Shown here one piece after another: positions 12,379 to 23,400 of a stretch of DNA of 64,000 nt. The notes beneath the pieces were generated by a model that saw nothing but the letters and a program-made list of their open reading frames with translations, had not been told where the DNA came from and did not search any database. Position 1 is the stretch's first letter; the number at the start of each line of letters is the position of its first letter. The position numbers were made by a program, and so were the translations under genes. The stretch is taken from positions 62,001 to 126,000 of the forward strand of contig QEYB01000050.1 of the NCBI GenBank assembly GCA_017562135.1, written 5' to 3'. Source of the DNA: Dipylidium caninum. Its lineage: Eukaryota > Platyhelminthes > Cestoda > Cyclophyllidea > Dipylidiidae.

Positions 12379-15300
12379 GTATGTGGCCAAATGTCCTATA
12401 CGACTCCTGCTGACGGTTCCCGTAAACCCTAATTATGCGTTTTCCAAGTCGGATGAAGCCAAATGACTACGTGTTTTCACAGTTCTGAGTAAAAGTTGCT
12501 TCAGACGGCAACACACTTAAATTGTCATCGTAAAAATAATTACATGAGTGGCAGAATTTCATCTTAATTGCTCATTTGGACTGATAATTTAAAGCGGCTT
12601 CTTTTAACAGAAAGAGACACTCATTTACTATTAAATTCTGGTCCATACTTCCAAAATCAACCCCATTTGAACCATTAGATAGTATTTTCGTACCCTCTGG
12701 TCATTAGATCTGTGAGATTGCATTCCAGATTCCACCTCATAAGGCAGCATTTAGAAGGAGTTCCTCTGCAAACCAACAGATTAACCAACACTTAAAAGTA
12801 GAACTAAACAATTTCTCGATTTGGCAATATAGGTTTTGAAATGGCAATGTGTTTTCGGTTAATAGAGGTGTAGGTCTGCCTTCGGTGTGCCCCGCAGGAT
12901 TGTCTGAGGTGTTAACCCCGAGAAGACGAACCAGGAATAGCCACGGGCTCACTGTTAAGGCTAGTCAACTGACCTGGTCAGATTTCAGCTGAACCAACGC
13001 GGAGAGGCATGAATGCGACGTGGAAGACAGGAGATTCGGGCAGATTGGAATACTCCTACCTCCACTCGGCGTTTAAGATTCTCCAACGAGGTGTCACTCA
13101 AGCCAATTACTCGCCAGCATAATTTCATTTCGTGAAGCGTGTAAGAATCCTCTCCGAAAGAATTTTTGCAAGGGCTTACTGCAAAGAGAGGTTACTTTCA
13201 CACTTTCTCCGAAAAACTCTTTTTTACTGTAATCCAAATGCAACACGGCCACGATGTCAACCTGAGCAGTGTGAAAAATAAAAGTCTTCGATTTGAGTCC
13301 TCCGACATGCCGAAGTACTTGGTAGTCGAGTGTCATCGAGGAGACTCTAGTAGTCTCAAGAACGACGGACACTCCATGCCAGAGAGACACAATTACTTTC
13401 ACGATGCATTTACCCTTTGTGATTTGAATACTTGACCAACCCTCGCCACATAACTGGAAGATGATGCTTTAATGTAACTACGAGCAAAGAGACAAACACA
13501 CACTCTACCATGCAGGCGAATTTGCCTCGGATAGCCGAAACCGGAGGAGTGTACGAGAAAACACAGTGGGGTCGAGTGAAGACAAAGGAAAAAATCGCTT
13601 CTGAATGCGCTTCATATCATTTCAAAGGACAATTGTTTAGGAAACATACATGGGAGACGAATCCTATCATCGTCGCAAACAAACACAGGAGAGCGGTATA
13701 TTCGTGAGGATGCTTGAATTTAGTGCTATTTTCTTTGAATCGTAAATGGAGCTCTCCTGGAGAGTACCATTAGCTTCCGCACACCAACATTCCATAGAAA
13801 ATGGTTATTCCCAAGAACAATTCTTTCAGTGAGAGAAGAAAGCAGTTGTGGCCAAGGTTTGTATTGAAGAGAGTCAAGTGATTTTAAACTTTTAGTGAAA
13901 ACCTCCTACTGCGAAACCATTTCAAGGTAGATCTTCTGTCCACTACCAACACTAAGTCCTTCCTGAGTTTTCCAGTTTTATTGACGCAAGATTCAACTCA
14001 CTGTGGCGCCACTGGAGTGAAGTGTATTTCCATCGTGGGTGGTTAGCCATGGATCCTAATTTGTTTCGCCATTACCGCTGGGATATGGGGAGCGCAGTCA
14101 GTGGTTGGCATTATCAGTTACCAGAGGGATGTTAGATGAGGTACGCAGTTCAGTTTTGCTTTATTAATGTAAATCCAAAGGCTGCCAGGACGCGAGCAGG
14201 ACCGAAAATGAGCTACTTATCTTAGCAATGTGTTATAATAAGCAGGCACTAAAGGTCAAAGACAACCATTGAATTATTAACCCTTGAGGTTGTAGGAAAT
14301 TAGAGGTCTGTTAGTAAATTTTAAAATAATAATGGATGTGGTGTGGTCCGAGGACACCGTAAATTATATCCTTATGGATGTTCAGTAGAGTAAACTGATG
14401 AAAATAGTGGAATGAGAGTACAAGGCATAATTAAGTCTTCTCATCCCCTTTCATCCTCTGTCTCCCTCTGTCTTTCTCTCTGTGTAGACGACTCACTCGT
14501 CACCTACGGAGTTTTGGCAGGATGGATGCACAAATGTCGAGATATCCTCACTCATTTCCAAAACAGTCGCTAGATAACTGTGAATGACGAATTTAAAAGC
14601 AATTTGGAAGCGGAGCTCAGTCTTTAGATGCATTGGGAACAATAATACTGTGTTGCTCCATCATGCTTTTTTACATTCGAAGCGTCATCACATTTTAACA
14701 CGTCGGTGCAACTCAAGGTAATAGGGGATGAATGTCCCCTTGCCACGAAAAACTGCCGACCACAGGCGCCTTGTGAACATCAGAACATCATGGAACAATG
14801 AAGATGAATCCTTTGAAGACAAGATTTCCTTAATTAATACAGAAACCCACAACCACGAGAACTGATGCTCACTGAAGTTCCGTTAAAATTGGAATTACAT
14901 CGCTAAATGTAAAAGAATGTCGAATGCGAAGCGGAACACAAATTAAGAATGCCCTCGGTTACCTAGCTAAGCCTCATAATTACGAATGCTCTCATAGTAG
15001 CCATGCTTTTAGGGGTGGGAACCTACAGTGATGGCATCTGGTGAGTCACGCGCAAATCTTAGAGGAAGAGCAGCCTACAATTTGTGCAAACATCTCTGTT
15101 ATAGCCAAACCTGTGACTTCCGATGTGTGCCAGTAAACGAATCATTCTTGTAGTCGAACCTAAATTAACCCACCACGATTGCATGCTGCAGCTAATTTTA
15201 ATGACCACTTGACATTTTCCCTTGACCGGTTTTTGGAGGATTTAACCGGCGAGGCCAAGTTCGCGACATTTCCAGAAAGAAGTGCGTGTGTGGATTGCGT

Positions 15301-15616
15301 AGAAAGCGCGTGTCTCCCTCCATGGACTCTTTCATCATATTAATTACGTCCGCCCACAAGCCGCTTAATCGAGGATGCGGTGATCACCGAGGAGACATAA
15401 TCTTTTATTGTGGTGGTCATTGTTACGCCTCCACCCTCACAATACACCCCGATAAAGGCGTATGTATTACCTTGTGCCGGTCAAAAGAGAGATTGATTAG
15501 CAAGTACTAATGCATCTTAATAACCAGTGACAGAAAGTACAACGTTGGAACCACCTGCGCAAACTCCGCCCGTGAGAAGTGACAGCCACATGTCTTAATT
15601 CCCACTGACCGAACAC

Positions 15617-15618
15617 AA

Positions 15619-15650
<32 letters not shown>

Positions 15651-15656
15651 ACACAT
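15617..15656. repeat. CA dinucleotide microsatellite
   Basis: About 40 bases of alternating CA, with two TA interruptions near the 3' side. It creates spurious cysteine/valine-rich frames on the minus strand. Confidence 0.95.
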
Positions 15657-17530
15657 ACCGACATACATACACACGGCAGCAGTACAATCATTTTGTGGCA
15701 ATGACAGGCCTCCGCCTCAACATGACTACAGAGCGAGCGGTCAGTACTTTTGCCTGTGCACATTGGCAAATGGCGTAATGTTCAAATGGTTCACAAAATC
15801 AGAAGACATCAGAAGGCCAAAAATTCACTTAAATTGCCTTCTTAAGTATGCAAATTAACGTTACATTATTGCGGACCAAACGCGGAGGCATAACAATGCG
15901 ACTCTCCGCGTCCGCACCAACATTTGGACGCTGAATAGGTAGGGGAACCAAGATACCATTCAGAGAGAAGTAAAAGCCCTGAGAGAATCTTTCCGAGAGG
16001 AGTTAGTTTAACCGCAACAAAATGGGTTAGTATGCCATGGGGTCGCATCCTTCTTAAATCGGAAGACTGGTAGCTGAGTAGTCCTGACCAAAAAGTTCAA
16101 CTCCTTCACAGCAAAGTAAGCTAGTATTCGGGCCTCTCTACACCAGTCACTGTCTCTTAAATACTGGTAAAGCCCATTTTCACACTTTCCAGGCCAAAAA
16201 GAACGGAGTACATTCACTTGAGTAGATATGAAAATGCAGTGCAAGGATGCGGTTGAGCGTATTTCGTTGTATACCTTCCGAACCGAAAGTTGCTCATGCC
16301 TCCAGAGGGAGGAATCCAGAGTCTACTGCATGACATACTTGTTCACTAGGGCGGCGAATGCAATTTCTATCTCGTCGACCACGAGGATTGCCCTCGTTGG
16401 TGTTGCATGAAATAAAAGTTAGCATCGTGAGTAAGCGGGATCGTATCAGTAAATGCACCACATTCGGCCGATAAAATTGCCATAAATAAGACGATTTTAG
16501 CATTTGCTATTTTTGTAAGCAAAGCTACCGGGAGAGAACTTCGACAGCGGGGTACGTAAGAGGTGAGGTGGAGTCAGAGGCCAACAACATCTCAACGATG
16601 TGAGGAGAGTCTCAATTCGTATTTTAACTCTCAGACAGCAGAAAATATTTGGGTTGATTCGCAATTCCGTAGGAAATAGCGAAGTGATGTCGGCGGAAAA
16701 GAACTGAATAAATGTGAGCTACGCGTCAAGAAACACGAAGTCGTGCATAAACTCACCTCGGGCGTGGGGATGAAGTGGAAGTTTGCCTCTGAGGTGGATA
16801 AAACCGTCACCCGGAGGAATGTCGGCAGGTGGAGAACACCCAAGTGACCGGAGTCAAAAAAATTCCCTGATTCTGCAGTCGGCCGACCATATATTAACAA
16901 TATATATTACGTTAGAAAATAAAAATATACTTGGATAGGCTTACTAGACACTTAAAGAAAAAAGGAAGTGGAAGCAGGAGGGTTAGGAGCTATAAATTGT
17001 CACGGAAATGTTGACGCTGTGTTTCCCTGGCATAGGAAAGCTTTGTCCGTGACTAAAACTCCCCACCGGGTGGAATGTTAAAAAGATGCTCCAAATTTGT
17101 CTCGGCAAAGAGAGATGCCAGCCAATGAGAAGTGATGTTCCAACTGAATGAGTCCTTAAAAGATGGAGATAATAGCAATGCGTCCTGTCACTTTCCTACT
17201 TAAAACCAGCAATTAACAATGAACCCGAGGGCGGGAGTCGTGGCGACGAACTTTGCCAACAATTTCACTAATTGATCCTCGTTTGCATTTACGTTAAAGG
17301 GGTTTTTCCTCGCTCCAAGCTTTTACCTTAATTAGAACAGGTAGGTAGGTAAGTCATCTATTCCTTCTCACAGACCGACTATCAAATATTCTCGATATTC
17401 TCAATTGGGAGAGGGTTTGTAGATGCCTTGTCATGGCGTTTGATAGAAAGGATGAGCCTGTGCACGTTCAAAAAGTCGCCTGAATTAATAAAAAAAAATG
17501 CTATCACCGGCTTTTCAAGGGGCCTGAAAC

Positions 17531-18173
17531 AGGGCGTATGTATACGCAAAAATCGCCATGACTACCCATGAGCAAACGAATCACGTGTTTTATTTCACTC
17601 CGCCTGGATACTTCTTCCTGCGCTCCCTGTAATACGCCTTCATTCTCCACAACTCACACGTATACACCTCGTCTCGCCACAGTCTGTGCAGGCGTTTACC
17701 TCACACCCATTCACCCTCTTTCCCTCCCTCCCTTCCTCCCTCCTCCCTCCCTTCCTCCCTTCCTTCCTCCCTTCCTCCCTTCCTCCCTTCCTCCGACCGA
17801 CCGACGACCGACCGACCGACCGACCGACCGTCCAACCAACCTCTTATTCACACGCACACACGCACACACGCACACACGCACACACACAAAAAAACACAAA
17901 CACATGTAGACGCCACCGGGGCGTAGCGCAGACTCTGCGAGAAAGTGCATGCTTTATCTTACAGAACGGGCGGACAGAGTGGGGGAATGCGACTCAGAGG
18001 AGGCAGCACTGATTGCGGTGCCACACCGCCTGAGCGGTCTGCGTTGGTGTGAGCTTTTGGCTGTACTGTCCATACTGTACAAATCGGAGCACCTCCTTCA
18101 GAATGGCCAGAGTGTTGAAGTTGTAGAGAGCTGAGCACTCCACCAGGACACACTTCTTCCAATGCTTCTTCAC
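17531..18173 (-). repeat. Duplicated RASL10 terminal coding segment and 3' flank (gene copy)
   Basis: This is the in-place copy of the duplication shared with 11240-11850. It contains the last ~58 codons of the RASL10-like gene, its stop codon (17994-17996 region) and the 3' flank with compound microsatellites at 17718-17900. A minus-strand AATAAA (plus-strand TTTATT at 17588-17593) about 400 nt beyond the stop codon is a plausible polyadenylation signal. The gene copy is presumed ancestral because here the segment is continuous with the rest of the GTPase. Confidence 0.85.
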
Positions 18174-19615
18174 TAGTAAGGCCAGGTCGCGTCGAAAGAC
18201 AGCTTTGTGACAGTGGCTTCCCGGATTGTGAGCGTGCGGCGGGATTGAGAAGTGGGAAGGATACGAGGTGCATAATGTGTCACCTAAGTTGGTTGAACTT
18301 TCCACATGATTCCTCGAGAATACCCTGCCATTAGATCGTCCCGACCGCTGAAGGGAGAGTGCTGTGGCAGCCAGGGATTGATGGGCCATGCCAGTGTTGC
18401 CCGAGGTCTTGAGCAAATCAATTTTGTTGGCTACAACCACCATGGGTACGTCCATGTTTGCAGCTAGTATCTGTGCGCAGAAGTTTCACATATTGAAAGG
18501 AGAGTTCAGAGGTGATATCAAAGACAAGGATGAAGAAATCGGCTACATGGAGACCCCAACCACGAAAATCTGTCCACGCATCAAGGGTGGAGAGTGGGAA
18601 ATCTTGTAACATCATAGGACAGTCAATGAGACGAAAATTAAATACCTGATAGTTGAAAATAACCATGGGATAGTAGTAGGTAGGGGTTCTAGAGGACGAG
18701 GTAGACATTCTACTAACAGGACCCGCTTGCCACCAGGCTGTTGAGGAGACTTGTCTTGCCGCACTTCCGAAATCCTAACACGGGGATGTTGATGAGGACA
18801 CTCTCGAAGGGATTCCGCGGCAAATCTACAGAGGGTAAATCTGGCCCAAGCTCTTCGTTGGATTCACGAGGCGCCTCAGTTGGTGCATTGGATCTGGCGG
18901 AGCGCGGTCTTGTATTAGGAATTATTGAGGAACCAGGCGGTGGGTGTCCTAGTCGGAAGTGGACCAAATTATTATTCGCATGGAACAAATCCACGTTGAA
19001 GTCAAAACGCGGCTTAGATTGTTTTTTCGATGAGTTCCCAATTTCCACATTTAGTGCATCCTTAGTCACTTTTCCTGCAACACTTTCGGACTTGTTACCG
19101 GTCGTCAACTTTGGTCGGGCTTTCGTACCACCGACCCACGCGTCACGCTCCCCAGACTTAGCTTTAGACGCTCTCGATGGCTCCTCACACATCCGCCAAC
19201 TAGCAAGTCTGGCTGTTCCATCGTCGGAGAGATGTCTCGCAACAAGAATGGGATCGGAGGCAGCCTTATCAACCATAGCATTTAGATTAGAGACATTGTG
19301 CAAGGCACACAGCAACTTGAACCGCGATCCCCGCTTTTCAACTTCACGTGCAGCGGCACTTTGGTGGACATTCCTTCTCTCAGCCCGATGTACTTGTCGG
19401 CGTGCCTGTTTCTCATTCACAGGATAGTAGAAAACATTGTTTTCAATGCGGAAGTACAACTTCTTGGGCGCGGGAGAGGCACGCTTATCACCCTGCGCAG
19501 TCTTGAGGGAGCTCTGTACCGTTCCTGATTCGCACAGGTTGCTACCACGGCCTCCGTTGTGGGAGGAAATTTTGGGATATTGTGGAATACCCTCTCTGTT
19601 GGTCCAACACTTCAC
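17994..19615 (-). CDS. RASL10: RASL10-type small GTPase, with two frame breaks
   Basis: Ras-like GTPase of the RASL10A/B type. The first ~270 residues form a poorly conserved serine/arginine-rich extension; the GTPase follows, with a P-loop (GFRKCGKTS) near residues 280-290, a segment ending DFPLSTLDAWTD as in RASL10B, VFDITSELSFQYVK, the base-recognition motif NKID, and LVKKHWKKCVLVECSALYN. It ends in CCLL, a CAAX-type prenylation signal whose final leucine suggests geranylgeranylation, so the protein should be membrane-anchored. About 70 residues are inserted between NKID and LVKKHWKK compared with vertebrate RASL10. The frame is broken near 18728 (removing one G from a GGG restores it) and near 18493 (one base too many, or two missing). 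Alignment runs smoothly across both, and the gaps are too short for introns, so assembly indels or a young pseudogene are the options. The start at 19615 is the furthest upstream ATG and is uncertain. Confidence 0.72.
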
Positions 19616-19648
19616 AGTCCAGTCCTGTCACGTCTTATCACTGGGCGA

Positions 19649-20435
19649 TCAACGAAAGGAGGCGGTTGTAACGTTCGCGTGCGCACGTGCATGTGGGACG
19701 AGCGCGCATACACTTGGGTGCATGCGTCCACCATATTGCGGACGACTGAGGCTTCCCAATTGGTAGGAAGGATTTGAGACAAGCATCAACCAATCCCCGT
19801 ACAATGGATTTTCAAAAGAAGGAAACAAAGGCACAACATCTTTTATCGTAGACGATCCCTAAGCCCCCTAAGGTGGCTAGTACGAGACGGTCGCTCTCGT
19901 CGCTTAGACAGTTCCCTTATTGAGTTAGTAGGGTGTTTTAACGGGTAAGACCGTCATGATTTGGAAAAGTCTGAGAGGGACCGTCGAACTCGTATGAATC
20001 CAAGATTATTGTAATCCTTTCCACATTTGGCTCGATCGTCCATTGAGAAACCAAAGGCAAGAATCCATACTGCCTTGCAGTATCCTGTCAAGAGATTCTA
20101 ACTGCGTCTCCTAATTGTTTCTTTATTTGAAGGTGCGGCTCTGAAGGGGAGAGACCCGAGTCGGTTAAGCTTGCCATCCAGCATAGGGAAAATGGAGTTA
20201 CACAAACTGTCTAAGACCATGAAAACTACTCACTTATGACAAAAGGTGTCGTTATTATTCACTTCTTTTGGAAATTTATTGTCATGGGATTGGCTGATGC
20301 TTGTCTCCATTTCTTTCTGCCAATTGGGAAGCTACAGCAGCTCGCGAGATGGTGGACGCTTGTACCTAAAATGTATGCTCGTACCTGTGTCAGGCACACG
20401 TGTGCGCGTGGTTGAGTCCTCATTTAATTTCCTCA
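19649..20435. repeat. Inverted repeat pair, arms of about 190 bp
   Basis: The minus strand of about 19649-19840 is clearly related to the plus strand of about 20246-20435; translations share GDWLMLVS/WDWLMLVS, YQLGS/CQLGS, GGR and LVP in the same order. The arms are separated by about 400 bp and are diverged by roughly a third. This could be two copies of a short dispersed element in opposite orientation, or a fold-back (MITE-like) element. It begins about 35 bp upstream of the chosen RASL10 start, so it may overlap that gene's promoter or 5' UTR. Confidence 0.65.
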
Positions 20436-23400
20436 TTTCGTGTGCCCTCAGAATTTGCATAACCGCGATGAGCTTATTAAAGGCAAGCGGTCACCCTGTT
20501 GTCCAGGTGTTTTTTAGCTTCAACACAAATCGTTCAGGTAGAATAAGACCTAGGCAGGCAGTCCCACTTGCCGAGCCGGAAGCGACAATCAGAGGACTTT
20601 CTTTACACTGTCTCTTTTACCTGTCAGAAGTATAGAACAGGGATATTTGTTGACTGATGTGTGTGACCTTGACCAATCTAACATTACTGGATGATTCGTG
20701 TACCACGGAAGAAACCATAACGCTAGATTGTTCATCCTTCACAACGATGAAGTTTTCCTCTCTCAACTAGAGCCTCATAAACTTGTTAACTTGTGTGAAC
20801 TAGGAGATTTTACTGTTAGTTAGTCTCCTCCTTCCTCCAGGAAGATCAGTTTCTCCAATATATTTCTTTAAAATGATCATCTAGTAGCCATGGGGACGCC
20901 TACAATACAACAGATTCAAACAAAACTAAATCCGTTTCTTCGCTATCACTCAAGCGATGTCTGAGTTGATTTTAATGGCGTACTTTATGCAACCTCAAAA
21001 TCTTCCGGTTATATCTAGAATTTGCACCACTCGTCACTTCATTAGGAGAACACGAAGTCGTCTCGTACGACGATGAAAAATCGGCATACTGGATTCTTTA
21101 AGGGCATCCGTGGGGAGGCAGTGAATGTTTTCCCACCCTAAAGAAAGTTGACAGCAACGCTAGCATTCACTTCAACTTCATGGAATCCTCTAACTCCTCC
21201 TCCTCATCACAGTTCTATCACCTTTATGGAAATGTCTTATAACGAGATTTTTTGTGTCAACTCTCCTTCCCGTCGTATTTGACACTTCACGCAGTCGGGG
21301 GGGGGTGGGGGGCTGAGGAAGAAACTCCAATGTAAATTTGCTTCTTTGATCTCTGTTAGGCGATTGCTACACCATCTGCCTCAGAGTTGTGACACAGGAA
21401 TAAGGCTTCCCTAGTTGCGTGGGTGCTTACGAACAACTTTTTTTCTCCATTAACTCAGTGGTCGAGACGCTCTCAAGTAATTGGGGGGAAGGGAAATGGG
21501 GAACTTCCCATAAACCCTTAAATTTCATGTTGAAATACATTTGACCATCATACTTCAAGCAGACGTTTGCTTGGCATGCCACGAGCGCAGACTCACGAGA
21601 TATCCAGCCTCATACCAGGGTAGGAAGACTTGTAGCCTTCGAGAAACTAGATTTGGGCACTTGCGGGGTTGCCTTTACCGCTCGAAGTCCACATCATTTC
21701 CCAATGCTCGTAGTCATCCCTAGTGCTTTTTGTCTCCACCTCTCTCTTTCTTCCGACTTGTTAGTAGGTAGGCCTGAAAAGCAATTTTTATATGCTACAT
21801 GTCATGAGGATGTCACTGTCCTTGACGCAAAAGTCGTCCATTTCGGCAAACTAGTTTAACTACACTCCGCATTTCCGTGTTACCAGCCAATTTTTTTCAG
21901 TTTTGCCTTGGCGACCCGAGCAATAATAGGGCGGACTGTGGGTTGGTTTAGGGTTCTGTTTGATGTTAATATTCAGAAGACTTTATCACTTACAAAATAA
22001 GTCCCCCCCATTGAGAGCGTAACATTTTTCCGCCATATTGCGCAGTCCATAGATAAAAAGACAAAAATCGCTAGACGCACGCGAGAGTAAAGGGTGAAAA
22101 TGACTCCAAAGGCCCACATGAACTGCGATTGATACCCCGACCACATTGTGGTCAAAATTTACTTTTAGAGAGCAGCTGTGATTCTTGCACATCTTTCATT
22201 AACTTTTAAACGACGTGGCCTTCCACTGCGCTTAGCTTGAATAAAATGATATCCTCCACCGACGGAAGACTTCTTCCATTGAGCCATTCTCCGACCTTCT
22301 CGTGCCCTCTTTTTAAGTCTATCTGCGTGGGCGTGATGCAAGCAAACGAAAATTTAACTTGACAACTTTGTTTTTAAGGGACCTGTGTGTGTACATTACA
22401 TGTGTGTGAGCGAAGCGAACAATCACAGCTCCCATCAACAGCTTTTAGATCCACGAAACGGTGGACACTTTGGAGAGACACCCCTCTTGAATGAGCACAT
22501 CTGAAAGAAAGACTACAAGTGCTACAGTTGGATTTAATATATAGTTAGCTCCTCACACCTCAATCCTCACTTGCACCGATTATCTTCTGTTATCATGGGG
22601 ATTAGTGCATTTGACCCTCGTTAGCATCTTTACAATTATTTCAGGTTCCTTTCTGATTAGCAGTCAAGAAAAATAGGAAGCACAGATTTGACTAGGAGGC
22701 TTTAATGGAACATTACACCGGTCACGTACTGTCGTAGATGAGAGTGAATAATTTGAGACATGACAGTCTTCCAAATACTCAACCACCCCACGTTTCGACG
22801 TGCATTTTTTCTCGAATACTGTCTTCTACGCATGGGTACAGGTATTTCAAAAGGTCATTTTGCGTGTTTTTCCACTCGTTCGTAGTAGATTGCACCCAGA
22901 ACATCCTGAGGCGCTGCCTACTCCGGACTAGATAGCATCAGAGGGGAGGAAGAATTGTCACAACACACAGGAAGTACAGAGGTGACTCTCCAATCCGTCT
23001 CGAGTACGTAAATATGAGGTCTATGAAAAGTGATCTCGTCAATTTTCCCCATATTCGTATTAAGTTAGAAGCAATGTGAATGTGGATTTTAAGTAAGAAT
23101 GACAAATTGAGATTTTCGCCCAAAAAAATATAACTTTATTTAATTGGTTACCCTCGGCTTTTTGTCAATAACCCTTTGCCATAGTGCAGACAATGTCATA
23201 AATCCACCTTCATAAAAATGTCCGAACTTTACTGTCAGAAAACTGAATAAAGTGAGATTTGACACCGGTTGCGTCATTAAAAGTTTTATCATTTGAGGAG
23301 GTCTGCAGGACTTTGTCAAGGCATCGCAAACCGGATCCAACAATTGTTGGCGAGTAAACAAAGATGTGTGAGGTTCTGCATTGCCCTTCCCACGGTTTGT

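Larger units (their letters stand above)
11851..17530. other. Mostly empty stretch between the two duplicate copies
   Basis: No recognised gene. It contains one exon-like segment (12312-12378, listed separately) and a CA microsatellite near 15617-15656. Two overlapping minus-strand frames around 11930-12354 are open for about 90 codons each but resemble no family I know. Confidence 0.45.

Noticed and set aside
15497..15769. Cysteine/valine-rich minus-strand frames
   Set aside because: They are translations of the CA microsatellite.
17568..18012. Plus-strand frames with the same repeats in the second copy
   Set aside because: Same artefact; the real coding strand here is minus.
18713..18735. 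A very small intron to explain the first RASL10 frame break
   Set aside because: The only GT-AG pairs there are 13-25 nt apart, below the 29 nt seen elsewhere, and the alignment needs no residues removed.
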